From: Gammaproteobacteria bacterium
GTDB taxonomy: Bacteria > Pseudomonadota > Gammaproteobacteria > Magnimaribacterales > AG-339-G14
NCBI GenBank assembly: GCA_003331625.1
Contig: QOPF01000003.1
Span: 33,387 to 97,386 of the forward strand
Direction: 5' to 3'
Length of the DNA stretch: 64,000 nt
The notes under the pieces are model-generated. The model made no database searches and was not told the DNA's origin. It saw only the letters and a program-made list of their open reading frames with translations. Below, in pieces: positions 16,956-26,459 of this stretch (position 1 is the stretch's first letter; every line of letters starts with the position of its first letter). The position numbers and the translations under genes were made by a program.

Positions 16956-18314
16956 ATGTTGAATAAAGAGCAAAAAAATTCTCCAGCCATTCTTTCTGTT
17001 TCTCAATTAAATAAAAATGCGAAATTATCACTGGAAAAGAAATTTAATAATGTCTGGGTAAAAGGGGAAATTTCTGAGTTTACAAACTATAAACAGTCTG
17101 GACATTGGTATTTCACTTTAAAGGACGAAAATGCATCCATAAACTGCGTCATGTTTAAGTTTAAGAATTCATATCTTAAAAACATTCCTGAAATAGGAGA
17201 TGAAATTATTTTGAAAGGAAATATTTCTTTATTTGAAGCCCAAGGTAGATTTCAATTTATAGCAGAAGCATTAGAATATTCAGGAGAAGGAGATTTACTA
17301 AAAGCTTATGAAAATTTAAAAAAAAAGCTTCTACTAGAAGGTCTTTTTGAAGAGAGTTTTAAAAAAGTAATCCCAAGTAAACCAATGCATATTGGTGTTG
17401 TATCTTCACCTTCTGGAGCAGTTATTCAAGATATAAGAAATATACTAGAGAGGCGAGCACCGTTATCTAAAGTGACTTTATCTCCAAGTCTTGTTCAAGG
17501 TGAAAAAGCAGATGATCAGATAATTAAAGCGCTAGAAATGTTAACCACATTTAACGAATCTTATAAAATTGATTTAATTATAATTGCTAGGGGTGGAGGA
17601 TCTCTTGAAGATCTTTGGTGCTTTAATAGTGAAAAGTTAGCGAGAAAAATTTATTCGCTAGAAATACCAATTATTAGCGCCATTGGTCATGAAACAGATT
17701 TTACTATTTGCGACTTAGTATCAGATTTAAGAGCCCCTACTCCATCTTCTGCAGCTGAGATAATAAGTCAAGAACACTCAAATTTTTTTGATCGACTAAT
17801 TGATCTTAAAAGGAATGGATTATTTTCTCTTCAGAAAAATTTTTCGAATAAAAAAAACTTTCTTAAACAAAATCTAAACATTTTTAACAAGGTTGATCTT
17901 AATTTAGACCAAAAAAGTTTAAGACTCGACGAGAATCAAAATAGATTTACTTATTTACAAAAAGAAAACTTGAATTCAAAAAATCTTTTACTATCAAAAT
18001 TTATTTTAAATTTAAAAGATAAAAATCCATTTTCTAAACTTTCGAGTCAAAAAGCGGATTTATCAAACATGGTCTTAATTTATAAAAATAGTTTTTTTAC
18101 TAATTTTTCTGAAAAGAGAAATATTATTAAAACTTTGATATCTAAATTAAATGCTTTTAGTCCTTTAGCAGTCTTATCAAGAGGCTACACAGTTACAACA
18201 AAAAATGATGAACTATTAGAAAGTTCAATATTAACAAAAGGAGATGAGATTAAAACTCGTACCGAAAAAACAATAATCTCCTCTGAGATAATTGATATCA
18301 ATGAAATTGATTAA
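16956..18314 (+). CDS. xseA: exodeoxyribonuclease VII large subunit
   Basis: Degrades single-stranded DNA in both directions together with the small subunit XseB. The N-terminal OB-fold (residues about 10-110) carries WVKGEISEF and SGHWYFTLKD. The catalytic domain shows GVVSSPSGAVIQDI, the IIIARGGGSLEDLWCFN motif and ISAIGHETDFTICDLVSDLRAPTPS. A long helical segment follows and the C-terminus ends with LSRGYTV. 452 residues, full length. No xseB is seen next to it in this window. Its 3' end overlaps the M23 gene. Confidence 0.96.
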   Translation: MLNKEQKNSPAILSVSQLNKNAKLSLEKKFNNVWVKGEISEFTNYKQSGHWYFTLKDENASINCVMFKFKNSYLKNIPEIGDEIILKGNISLFEAQGRFQFIAEALEYSGEGDLLKAYENLKKKLLLEGLFEESFKKVIPSKPMHIGVVSSPSGAVIQDIRNILERRAPLSKVTLSPSLVQGEKADDQIIKALEMLTTFNESYKIDLIIIARGGGSLEDLWCFNSEKLARKIYSLEIPIISAIGHETDFTICDLVSDLRAPTPSSAAEIISQEHSNFFDRLIDLKRNGLFSLQKNFSNKKNFLKQNLNIFNKVDLNLDQKSLRLDENQNRFTYLQKENLNSKNLLLSKFILNLKDKNPFSKLSSQKADLSNMVLIYKNSFFTNFSEKRNIIKTLISKLNAFSPLAVLSRGYTVTTKNDELLESSILTKGDEIKTRTEKTIISSEIIDINEID

Positions 18315-19095
18315 AAATACTTTTTTTATTTTTTTATCATTTTTAATAAGTTGCAGTACTTTAGAAAATCAAATGTCTCCTAAATGCTTGTATCCTAAAG
18401 AGATGTTAGAAAAAGGCGGTATTATTAACAGAGAATATACTGGCAATATAGATAAAGAACTTAATAAATATATTTGTAAAGATAATAAAAATTCCTATCT
18501 CGTATATCCCATACCGTATGACTCACCAAGTGAGTTTTTGCTTTTAGGAAATAAGATTAGGATAAATAAAAAAAATTTTAGAGAATCTAGAATTGTAATA
18601 AAGGACAAAAAGTTTAATGAAATATCCAAGATAAACCTTAAAAGAATTAGTGAAGAAAAAAAAATATTTGATAAATACATAAAGCTAATTACAGAAAAAA
18701 AATATTTGAGTATAAATTTTAAGATGCCTTCAGAAGGAATTATTTCTAGTGAATATGGAGTGAAAAGATTTATTAATAATATTCCAAGAAATCCTCATTT
18801 AGGTTTGGATATTGCTGCAGACAAAGGAACGCTTATTGTTGCTCCAGAAAATGGAAAAATTGTATTCTCAGGGAATTTTTTTTACAGGGGAAATCTTCTT
18901 ATCATCGATCATGGCAATGGAATTATCACTACCTATTCTCATTTAGATGAAATTTTAAAAATAAAAGGTGATTTTGTAAAAAGAGGACAAAAAATTGCAT
19001 CCATTGGATCATCAGGTCGAGTAACCGGACCTCATTTACATTTTGAAACTATCGTATATGGAATAAAAATTAATCCTTTAATATTTTTAAAGTGA
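18301..19095 (+). CDS. M23-family peptidase, lipoprotein
   Basis: Predicted lipoprotein whose C-terminal half is a LytM/M23 zinc endopeptidase domain: HLGLDIAAD (zinc His and Asp), YSHL and the HLHFE motif near the end supply metal ligands and the catalytic His. This suggests cutting of peptidoglycan cross-links, or an LytM-type regulator of amidases. The signal ends with the lipobox LISC. The N-terminal ~130 residues after the signal are not recognised. I chose ATG 18301; a TTG at 18292 would add three residues. The start lies inside the end of xseA. Confidence 0.88.
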   Translation: MKLIKNTFFIFLSFLISCSTLENQMSPKCLYPKEMLEKGGIINREYTGNIDKELNKYICKDNKNSYLVYPIPYDSPSEFLLLGNKIRINKKNFRESRIVIKDKKFNEISKINLKRISEEKKIFDKYIKLITEKKYLSINFKMPSEGIISSEYGVKRFINNIPRNPHLGLDIAADKGTLIVAPENGKIVFSGNFFYRGNLLIIDHGNGIITTYSHLDEILKIKGDFVKRGQKIASIGSSGRVTGPHLHFETIVYGIKINPLIFLK

Positions 19096-19527
19096 CAATA
19101 AATCTATTATTTCTTTCTCAGTTTGTGGGCCTATTAAGGTATGTTCTAATTCTCCTTCTTTATTAACAATGAATGTCACCGGAAGATTTTCTGGAACAAT
19201 CCATTTAAAAATTTCTGAAGGATCAGATAATAAAGAATCTACTGATACATTAAATCTCTCTAGTTGTTGTTTCAATTCTTCTCCTTCAAGTAAATCAAAA
19301 TTTATTAAAAAAACTTTTAAATCTTTAGAGAAATTCTTATCAAGATTATTTAATTCTGGAATTTCTTTGATGCATGGCGGACACCAATCTGCCCAATAAT
19401 TAAAAATTATCCATTTACCCTTTAAATCTTCTAAATGAAAGTTCTTACCTTCGAAAACTTTAAGATCATAGTTTGAACAAGAACATAAAAAAAGGATAAA
19501 AAATATTTTTATGATATTTGTCTTCAT
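19087..19527 (-). CDS. TlpA-like thiol-disulfide oxidoreductase, lipoprotein
   Basis: Periplasmic thioredoxin-fold protein of 146 residues with the WCPPC redox motif (YWADWCPPC) and a lipoprotein signal ending in LCSCS. The family reduces disulfides in the periplasm, for instance apocytochrome c or methionine sulfoxide reductase partners, and is kept reduced by DsbD, which is encoded in this window at about 33.5 kb. The C-terminal cis-Pro loop (LPVTFIV) is present. It converges on the M23 gene with a small overlap and is divergent from sppA with a 24-base gap. Confidence 0.88.
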   Translation of the reverse strand: MKTNIIKIFFILFLCSCSNYDLKVFEGKNFHLEDLKGKWIIFNYWADWCPPCIKEIPELNNLDKNFSKDLKVFLINFDLLEGEELKQQLERFNVSVDSLLSDPSEIFKWIVPENLPVTFIVNKEGELEHTLIGPQTEKEIIDLLSL

Positions 19528-19551
19528 AATCTTTATATAATACTGTTTAAA

Positions 19552-21300
19552 ATGAACTTTCTAAAAAAATTATTTAATTTTGTAGACTTCACAAGAAGGT
19601 TTGCGATAAATATTTTATTTTTATTATTAGTTTTATTTGTCCTTATAAGTTTCTTTTCTTTTGATACAAAAATTGATTCATATAGTTCCGTAGTAACATT
19701 ATCACCAAAAAAAGTAAGCGAGACTACGAATACAAGCTATCCTTTTTTCGAAGATGATATTTATCCTTTAAATTTATTTGAAATAATTTCAGCAATAAAT
19801 ACTGCTAGCAAAGCAGACAATGTAAAGGTTCTGTTCATGGATTTATCTTATTTAAATGTTTCGTATACGGGGATAATTGAGATAGGTGAAGCGCTTAATA
19901 AATTTAAATTGGCTGGTAAAAAAGTAGTATCTTATGCAGATTTTTACGATCAAAAAAATTACCTTCTAGCTTCATATGCAAATGAGATTATTCTTAATAA
20001 AAATGGAATGGTTTTATTAGAAGGATTCTCATCTGAAAAGTTTTTTATAAAACAACTATTAGAAAAACTAAAAATTAATGTAAATACTTACATTTCAGGT
20101 AGTTACAAATCAGCTCTAGACGCTTTTACTAGAGATGGTTTTTCAGAAGCAGATGCTAATCAAACTTCATTTTTTATTTCACAAATATGGTCTGAATGGA
20201 AAACAATAATTTCAAAAAATAGAAAAGATAATTTATCTATTGAGATTGATGATTACATAAATAATTTAGGAAGATTCACTAAAGAGTTTCTTGGGGATAC
20301 TGCTAATCTAGCTGTATCAAAGGGTTTGGTGGATAAAATTTTATACAGGCCTGATTTAAATAATTTTTTATCTTCGATGGTGGATGAAGATAAAATTTCT
20401 TTAAAAGATAATCTTTATTCGTATTCAAAACCTTCAGTATCAGAAAATAAATTTGGGGTGCTGGTAGCTTCTGGAGACATAATAGATGGTGAGTATGTAG
20501 AAGGTTCGATATCAAGTGAAAATTTCTCAAGAGTTCTTGAAAAAATAGAGAAAAATAATTCTATAAAAGGTCTTTTTCTAAGAATAGTATCTCCAGGAGG
20601 AAGTGGCTTTGCATCTGAAAGAATCAGACAGAGATTAAAAATATTATCAGAAAAAATTCCGGTAGTGATATCTATGGGTGATATAGCCGCCTCAGGAGGT
20701 TATTGGATTTCAATGAATGACAATGAAATTTTAGCCAGCCCTTTTACTTTGACAGGATCAATTGGTGTTTGGGCTGCAATTCCAAATTTTAAAAAATCTT
20801 TTGAAGGTATAGGTGTTTTAGTAGATAAAATTTCAACTAATGATCTAAGTCTGTCTTTGACAACTCCTCCTAATAAAAATTTTTCTGATTTTATGCAGAG
20901 TTATGTAGAAGGTTCATACAATAGATTTATTTCACTTGTTTCTACAACTAGAAATCTTGGAATTGATGAAGTGAATAATGTAGCCCAGGGAAGAATATGG
21001 CCTGGTCAGGCAGCAGTTGATAACAAACTTGTAGATTCTCTGGGAATTTTTCAAGATGGTATGAAACTTCTGGAAGACAAAACTGGAATAAGTTCCTATG
21101 AGATTGAATATATAAATCCGTCTCCTGGATTATTTAACAATATATCTTCAAGATTATCTTCATTTGTTCAAATAAATTTTGATTTTTTACAATTTCTCCC
21201 TTTTTCTAAAATAGAATCTATAGGCAGCAAAAGAACAATTGATACTAATTTGATTTGCCTGCTTTGTTTAAACTCGCCGTATAAAGAATTTATTAAATAA
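19552..21300 (+). CDS. sppA: signal peptide peptidase SppA, 67K type
   Basis: Inner-membrane serine protease that degrades leftover signal peptides. One N-terminal transmembrane segment (about 15-40) is followed by two tandem ClpP/crotonase-fold S49 domains. The general-base Lys is in SGSYKSALDAF in the first domain and the nucleophile Ser in GDIAASGGYW in the second, the arrangement known for the tandem SppA. 582 residues, close to the 618 of E. coli. It converges on hda with an eight-base overlap. Confidence 0.94.
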   Translation: MNFLKKLFNFVDFTRRFAINILFLLLVLFVLISFFSFDTKIDSYSSVVTLSPKKVSETTNTSYPFFEDDIYPLNLFEIISAINTASKADNVKVLFMDLSYLNVSYTGIIEIGEALNKFKLAGKKVVSYADFYDQKNYLLASYANEIILNKNGMVLLEGFSSEKFFIKQLLEKLKINVNTYISGSYKSALDAFTRDGFSEADANQTSFFISQIWSEWKTIISKNRKDNLSIEIDDYINNLGRFTKEFLGDTANLAVSKGLVDKILYRPDLNNFLSSMVDEDKISLKDNLYSYSKPSVSENKFGVLVASGDIIDGEYVEGSISSENFSRVLEKIEKNNSIKGLFLRIVSPGGSGFASERIRQRLKILSEKIPVVISMGDIAASGGYWISMNDNEILASPFTLTGSIGVWAAIPNFKKSFEGIGVLVDKISTNDLSLSLTTPPNKNFSDFMQSYVEGSYNRFISLVSTTRNLGIDEVNNVAQGRIWPGQAAVDNKLVDSLGIFQDGMKLLEDKTGISSYEIEYINPSPGLFNNISSRLSSFVQINFDFLQFLPFSKIESIGSKRTIDTNLICLLCLNSPYKEFIK

Positions 21301-21952
21301 TTTCCTTAATTAGATTTGTAGTTATAGATTTCTTTTGTTCTAAAGAGACTTTATCTAATTGATTAGCAAGCTTTAGCAGGCTATCTAGATCTCTAGAGTG
21401 GTAATTAAAAATATAGTTAAGTTCTCTTTTGCCTATTTTCAATCCTCTTTGATTGAGTTCAAAGGTTATTAGTGCAATTTTTTCTTCTTCTGAAGGGTCT
21501 TTAATTTCAGTTGGAGCGATTGTATTAAGCCTTGATTCTAAATCTGGAAGAGTAATATTTAAATTTTTAACAAAATCACTACAAGAAAAAATGATTTTAA
21601 TTTTATTATTTAAACAAAAGTTAAAGACATTAAATAAGAAAACCTCAGTTTTAGCGTTAAGATTCTCCTTTGTAATATTATCTATAAAAATAAAAGAAGA
21701 ATTAAATTCCATATTGAAATTTTTAAAATCATTTAAATGAATTAATAGTGAAGATGATGAGAATGAATTATATGAGGCCTGAATTAAATAATTTCTAATT
21801 AAATCTTCACTGACTTTAAATAAAAAAAATTTATCTTTATGAGAAAGAAATGTCTCTATTTCAGAAATAAAATTTGTAAACAGACCAAATTTTTTCAATT
21901 CCTCAAAAGATCTTTCCTGGGGAAGATTAATATTTAATATTTTTTGATTCAT
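21293..21952 (-). CDS. hda: Hda-like DnaA regulatory inactivator (P-loop apparently degenerate)
   Basis: A 219-residue AAA+ domain resembling Hda, which with the sliding clamp makes DnaA hydrolyse ATP after initiation. The domain keeps the SSLLIHLNDFKNF and FIFIDNI (Walker B-like) segments, the arginine-finger context LESRLNTI, and a C-terminal helical part rich in lysine. The N-terminal segment that should hold the P-loop has no GxxxxGK or Hda-type G-A-G-R-S pattern. A clear QL(S/P)LPL clamp motif is also not visible. The position beside pgsA-like, DUF2066 and purMN matches the gammaproteobacterial hda locus, so identity rests on context as well as fold. Confidence 0.8.
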   Translation of the reverse strand: MNQKILNINLPQERSFEELKKFGLFTNFISEIETFLSHKDKFFLFKVSEDLIRNYLIQASYNSFSSSSLLIHLNDFKNFNMEFNSSFIFIDNITKENLNAKTEVFLFNVFNFCLNNKIKIIFSCSDFVKNLNITLPDLESRLNTIAPTEIKDPSEEEKIALITFELNQRGLKIGKRELNYIFNYHSRDLDSLLKLANQLDKVSLEQKKSITTNLIKEII

Positions 21953-22503
21953 TAAAAAAAGATTTGAGAAATAACTTTTCTACCTGGATTATTCAAATAT
22001 TGAAGTGAGCTATAGACTGATGTAATGAGCAGAAAAATCAATAAAAAATTAAGAAAAATCTCAGGCACAAGTTTAAAAGATACGTTTAATATTATAAATC
22101 CTAAATAAGCTATGAGTACAAAGGTATTAATTTTTCCTGAGACATATGGTTTTATCTCGTATTCATCTAAAAGCAATGAAGACAATATTACCCCAACCAC
22201 AATAAATAAATCTCTGCTAAGCAAAAACATTGTTACGTAAATATTTATTTCTCCCACTAAAGATAATGAAAACAAAGTTGCTATAACTAAAGCTTTATCT
22301 GAAATAGGGTCAAAGATTTTTCCAAAACGACTCTCCCAGGAATATTTTCTTGCTAAAAAGCCATCCAAAAAATCAGAAATTCCAGCTAAAAAAAAGAAGA
22401 AAAGAGAAGCATGATAATTTTGCTCTAAAATACTTATTACTATTGGATAAACTAAAAAAAAACGAAATACAGTAAGAAAATTTGGAATGGCTGACATTAT
22501 CAT
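21952..22503 (-). CDS. CDP-alcohol phosphatidyltransferase (PgsA-like)
   Basis: Integral membrane enzyme that joins a CDP-lipid to an alcohol such as glycerol-3-phosphate. The family motif DGx2ARx8Gx3Dx3D is intact: DFLDGFLARKYSWESRFG followed by KIFDPISDKA, with several membrane segments around it. At 183 residues it fits PgsA or a cardiolipin synthase of the CDP-alcohol type; substrates cannot be told apart here. It overlaps its neighbours on both sides (1 base with hda, 4 with DUF2066). In Pseudomonas-like genomes an AI-2E permease gene usually lies in this slot. Confidence 0.9.
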   Translation of the reverse strand: MIMSAIPNFLTVFRFFLVYPIVISILEQNYHASLFFFFLAGISDFLDGFLARKYSWESRFGKIFDPISDKALVIATLFSLSLVGEINIYVTMFLLSRDLFIVVGVILSSLLLDEYEIKPYVSGKINTFVLIAYLGFIILNVSFKLVPEIFLNFLLIFLLITSVYSSLQYLNNPGRKVISQIFF

Positions 22504-23507
22504 TTAGAAGCTTTTAAATAAATTGTATCTCTTTCCATGCTTACTAAGTCTATATTTTCTGTATTTTCTATAAAATTAAATAGATTCTTTTCACTTGAAA
22601 GAAGAAAAAAGCTATAGCTAGCGGTATTGTCCTCCAAAGAAATTAAATTAAAGTCTTTTATAAATAAAACATTTTCAAAAATTTCTTTAAAAGCTAAATG
22701 GTTTGAATAATCTAATAAACCAGTGACTTTTACTTCATAAGGAATATTAATTTTTTCCTCTAGATTTAGTCTTTCATTGCTTAAGAGATTGTCTATTAAA
22801 ACATTTAAGCCAATTGCTGGTTTATATTTTGAATTTATATCAAGAGTTGATAAATTTTTATTAAAATCTAAAGGGAGGTAACACCAATCAGATGTTCTAG
22901 AAATCTCACAAAAAAACCAACTATCTGTTGGATAACGATCATTAAAAAAAGTCAGCTCGTTTAAATTTATATCGCTTTCTAAACTAAACAAGCTAATATC
23001 TTTTGCATCTAGAATAGGATAAATGATAGATACTCCCCTTTCATTAGTAATTTCTTTAAATTCTTTCTTAACAGATTTACACTTTTGTTCCAAAGCTTTA
23101 GCAGCTTCTATTGATGAAAAATCAGACTTGCATAAAACCCATGCTGAAATTTTTGGATCTCTCTTAAATGAAATCCCTAGATTCAGGTCAAGAAGTTTTT
23201 TTTGTAAGCTTCTCAAATTAATTATTACTTCAATAGCTTCTTCACCTTCAAAATCTATAAATTGATATTCTTTTATATATTTTTCAGTTTCGAGCTCTCT
23301 AATTTTTTTTTCATTCAAATTAAACTCTCTTTTGCTACCAAGAACTTTTAAGATAGTTTGGTTGAGTGCTTTTTTAAGCAAGGAAGGTACATCCTCTCCT
23401 GAACTTTTTACAATGGATTGATATTCTGCTGAATAAGAATTACTTAATGAGCTCATGCTAAATATAAGCGCATAAATAAAAATCAATAGTTTAATAATTT
23501 TTGTCAT
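22500..23507 (-). CDS. DUF2066 protein, exported
   Basis: 335-residue protein with a cleavable signal (hydrophobic residues about 5-20, then SNSYSAEYQS). The order next to hda and divergent from purM matches DUF2066 proteins of gammaproteobacteria; the local LNQTILKVLGSKREF segment fits the family. Function is unknown. Its start codon (23507) faces the purM start with only 50 bases between, so the two promoters must be close together or overlap. Confidence 0.75.
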   Translation of the reverse strand: MTKIIKLLIFIYALIFSMSSLSNSYSAEYQSIVKSSGEDVPSLLKKALNQTILKVLGSKREFNLNEKKIRELETEKYIKEYQFIDFEGEEAIEVIINLRSLQKKLLDLNLGISFKRDPKISAWVLCKSDFSSIEAAKALEQKCKSVKKEFKEITNERGVSIIYPILDAKDISLFSLESDINLNELTFFNDRYPTDSWFFCEISRTSDWCYLPLDFNKNLSTLDINSKYKPAIGLNVLIDNLLSNERLNLEEKINIPYEVKVTGLLDYSNHLAFKEIFENVLFIKDFNLISLEDNTASYSFFLLSSEKNLFNFIENTENIDLVSMERDTIYLKASK

Positions 23508-23557
23508 GAAAAATGATTATAATATGATTGTTTAAAAGAATTTAAATTCAAAATCTA

Positions 23558-24604
23558 TTGTCAAAATTAAATAAAACTTCTTATGCCTCTTCTGGTGTTA
23601 GCATAAAGAGAGGAGATGATTTGGTTAGTCTAATTAAGCCTCTAGCCAAAACTACTTATAGAAAAGAAATTCTGGGTTCAATTGGAGGATTTGCTGCTGC
23701 ATCTTTGGTACCGAAAAAATATAAAAATCCGGTTTTAATAAGTTGTACAGATGGGGTTGGTACTAAAATAGAAATTGCTCGAAAACTTAAAAAGTATGAC
23801 ACCATTGGTATTGACCTTGTTGCTATGTGCGTCAATGACTTAGTTACACTTCAGGCTGAGCCTTTATTTTTTTTAGATTATCTCGTAACCGATAAGATAA
23901 ATTTAAAAAAATCTAAAGAAATCTTTAAGGGAATTGCTAAGGGATGTAAAAAATCAAGTTGTGCCCTAATAGGAGGAGAGACAGCTGAACATCCAAACGC
24001 TTTTCCAAAAGATAACTTTGATTTAGCTGGATTTTGTGTAGGTGTGTTAGAAAAAGATTCTAAAATGCTTAAAAATATGTCAAAAAAAAATGATGTATTA
24101 ATTGGGCTAAAATCAAATGGTCTTCATTCAAATGGCTTTTCTTTGATTAGAAAACTAATAGATAAAAAGAAAATTAGTCTAGATGAAAAAATAAAAAAAA
24201 GTTCATTAGGTAGGGTTATTCTCAAACCAACAAAAATATATGTAAAAGAAATTCTGTCTTTAAAAGAAGTGGTAAGCATAAATGCTCTTAGCCATATAAC
24301 TGGTGGAGGTTTTATTGGAAATTTAGAAAGAATTATCCCTGATAATCTTTCAGCTAGTGTTTCATTAATGTCTAAATATCATTTTCATAAAGAGCTATTT
24401 ACCTTAATAGAAGAAAGGTCAAATTTAACTCATGAAGAAATGTTATCTACTTTTAATTGTGGGATAGGAATGATTCTTTCTGTTCCTAAAGATGAATTAG
24501 ACAAAACTTCAAAAAAACTTAAAACATTAAATATGCCTCATTTAATTCTTGGAAAAGTTCAATCTAAGGGTTCCAACAAAAAAATTAATTTTTTAAATGG
24601 CTAA
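23558..24604 (+). CDS. purM: phosphoribosylformylglycinamidine cyclo-ligase (AIR synthetase)
   Basis: Closes the imidazole ring in purine synthesis (FGAM to AIR, ATP-driven). N-terminal TSYASSGVSIKRGD matches the PurM N-terminus (SYKDAGVDIDAG), then GGFAA, the SCTDGVGTK motif, GIDLVAMCVNDL, GGETAEHP and HITGGGF. 348 residues. The start is TTG at 23558: an in-frame stop lies 15 bases upstream (23543-23545) and no ATG lies between, while the family N-terminus begins at this point. It overlaps purN by eight bases, as in other gammaproteobacteria. Confidence 0.95.
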   Translation: MSKLNKTSYASSGVSIKRGDDLVSLIKPLAKTTYRKEILGSIGGFAAASLVPKKYKNPVLISCTDGVGTKIEIARKLKKYDTIGIDLVAMCVNDLVTLQAEPLFFLDYLVTDKINLKKSKEIFKGIAKGCKKSSCALIGGETAEHPNAFPKDNFDLAGFCVGVLEKDSKMLKNMSKKNDVLIGLKSNGLHSNGFSLIRKLIDKKKISLDEKIKKSSLGRVILKPTKIYVKEILSLKEVVSINALSHITGGGFIGNLERIIPDNLSASVSLMSKYHFHKELFTLIEERSNLTHEEMLSTFNCGIGMILSVPKDELDKTSKKLKTLNMPHLILGKVQSKGSNKKINFLNG

Positions 24605-25241
24605 TAAAATTTCTTTAGCTGTTTTAATATCTGGAAACGGATCTAACCTACAAGCAATCATTGATAATATAAAAAATCAAAAGCTTAAGGCAGATATAAA
24701 AATAGTTATATCTAATAATATAGACGCTCCAGGATTAGAAAAAGCAAAAGCTAGTAATATAAAAACTACTTGTATTAATCATAAGAATTTTAAAAGTAGA
24801 GAGTTGTTCGATGATGAGATAATTAAGGAGATAGAAGATCAGGATGTTGATTTAATAGTCTTAGCAGGATTTATGAGGGTCTTAAGCTCAAAATTTGTGA
24901 ATAAATACAAAAGAAAGATAATTAATATTCACCCTTCATTACTTCCAAAATATCCTGGCTTAAATACACATGAAAAAGTCATTGAAAATAATGATATAGA
25001 ACATGGAGTAACAGTTCATTTAGTTGAAGAAGGTTTGGATAGTGGACCCATTATTGGCTTTGCTAAACTAAAAATACATGAAAATGAAGACGAAGAAAGT
25101 TTAAAAAAACGCATTCATAAGTTAGAACATTTTATTTATCCTAAAATTATTTCTGAAATCCAAGAAAAAAAAATAAAAATTGAAAATAAAATTTATCACG
25201 AAGGTAATATATATAAGCATGGTAAAGAGTTTTTTATTTAA
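24597..25241 (+). CDS. purN: phosphoribosylglycinamide formyltransferase (folate-dependent)
   Basis: Transfers formyl from 10-formyl-THF to GAR in purine synthesis. ISGNGSNLQAII begins near residue 11 and INIHPSLLP with the downstream GVTVHLVEEGLDSGPII holds the catalytic Asn/His/Asp set. 214 residues, normal. It uses the ATG inside the end of purM and so is probably translated by coupling. The DUF3108 gene starts within its last codons. Confidence 0.95.
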   Translation: MANKISLAVLISGNGSNLQAIIDNIKNQKLKADIKIVISNNIDAPGLEKAKASNIKTTCINHKNFKSRELFDDEIIKEIEDQDVDLIVLAGFMRVLSSKFVNKYKRKIINIHPSLLPKYPGLNTHEKVIENNDIEHGVTVHLVEEGLDSGPIIGFAKLKIHENEDEESLKKRIHKLEHFIYPKIISEIQEKKIKIENKIYHEGNIYKHGKEFFI

Positions 25242-25881
25242 ATCGTTTCTCTTAATTTTTTCTCATCAAATATTGTTATTTGAATTGGAACCCTATGAGA
25301 ATACTTATACAGAAAATTTAGGAACTGGAAAAGTAGTAGAAAAATTAGAAGAAATTTCCGATGGTATTTGGAAAATTTCATCTAAAGCAAAGCATCCTTT
25401 ATTCGCCATGAATCAAGAATCTTTTTTTAAAATTGATAATAAAAAAGTAATTTTAATTTCGGGTTTTAGAAATTTAGATATTTTAGGTGGGCTTCGAAAA
25501 GATTATCAAGCATATAAAATATACAGCATAGATAATAAAAAGATGATGGATTATTCCTATGGTAAAAAAAAGGGATCGTCAGAAATACCATTTAATGTAT
25601 TTGATAATTTAACTCTTCAGATACAAATAAAGTTAAATATTCCAAATGAAGAAAAATTTAAAATTAATTACATTGACAAAGGTTCTGTAAAAGAAAAAAT
25701 CTTTTCAAGAGAGACTAAAAATATTTTATTCAAGTCTATTGAAAGAGAAATTTTTGAGATAACTGAATTAAGAAAAGATAAAATATATTTTAAATTCTGG
25801 GTACAGAAGAATTTAAACCAAAAAACTATAAAAGTTTTTCAAGGAGGCAGAGGCTTTAATATCGAGTGGCTTTTAAATTAA
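25219..25881 (+). CDS. DUF3108 protein, exported
   Basis: About 220 residues; a signal-like N-terminus ([14 protein letters not shown]) followed by a beta-rich domain. The place after purN is where DUF3108 proteins occur in many gammaproteobacteria, and the general pattern ([10 protein letters not shown]..., [18 protein letters not shown]) fits. Function is unknown. I prefer the ATG at 25219 to the TTG at 25180 because it puts the hydrophobic signal at the very N-terminus. Its stop overlaps the stop of the convergent dcd gene by four bases. Confidence 0.7.
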   Translation: MVKSFLFKSFLLIFSHQILLFELEPYENTYTENLGTGKVVEKLEEISDGIWKISSKAKHPLFAMNQESFFKIDNKKVILISGFRNLDILGGLRKDYQAYKIYSIDNKKMMDYSYGKKKGSSEIPFNVFDNLTLQIQIKLNIPNEEKFKINYIDKGSVKEKIFSRETKNILFKSIEREIFEITELRKDKIYFKFWVQKNLNQKTIKVFQGGRGFNIEWLLN

Positions 25882-26450
25882 GCTTTGGGAAGAGTTACCC
25901 CTTTTTGACCTTGATACTTGCCATTTCTATCTTTATAGCTTGTTTCACAAGCCTGATCAGATTGAAAAAATAACATTTGGGCTACCCCTTCATTAGCATA
26001 TATCTTTGCAGGTAAGCTAGTTGTGTTTGAGAACTCAAGTGTTACGTGACCTTCCCACTCGGGTTCTAGAGGAGTAACATTTACTATGATTCCACATCTT
26101 GCGTAAGTAGATTTCCCCAAACAAATTGTAAGAACATCTCGTGGAATTTTAAAATATTCTATTGTTCTCGCTAAAGCAAAAGAATTAGGAGGAATGATAC
26201 ATTCATCTTTCTTTATATCTATAAAACTAGAGTTATCGAAGAATTTAGGGTCAACCGTAGCCGAATGAATATTAGTAAAAACTTTAAATTCATCGGCACA
26301 TCTAACGTCATATCCATAACTAGAGAGGCCATAAGATATTAGTTTATGATCTGAACCTTTTTTTTCTTTGATTTGATTTGATTCAAAAGGAGTAATCATG
26401 CCTTTTTTTTGAGACATTTCTTTTATCCAACTATCTGATTTAATTGTCAT
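25878..26450 (-). CDS. dcd: dCTP deaminase
   Basis: Deaminates dCTP to dUTP, feeding dTMP synthesis. The family motif around the active site is clear: [13 protein letters not shown], then [32 protein letters not shown], with the catalytic Glu in that last stretch, and the C-terminal [12 protein letters not shown]. 190 residues, as expected. It lies upstream of nothing on its own strand except recR ten bases away, so it is likely co-transcribed with dnaX-recR. Confidence 0.96.
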   Translation of the reverse strand: MTIKSDSWIKEMSQKKGMITPFESNQIKEKKGSDHKLISYGLSSYGYDVRCADEFKVFTNIHSATVDPKFFDNSSFIDIKKDECIIPPNSFALARTIEYFKIPRDVLTICLGKSTYARCGIIVNVTPLEPEWEGHVTLEFSNTTSLPAKIYANEGVAQMLFFQSDQACETSYKDRNGKYQGQKGVTLPKA

Positions 26451-26459
26451 TGTTTACTT

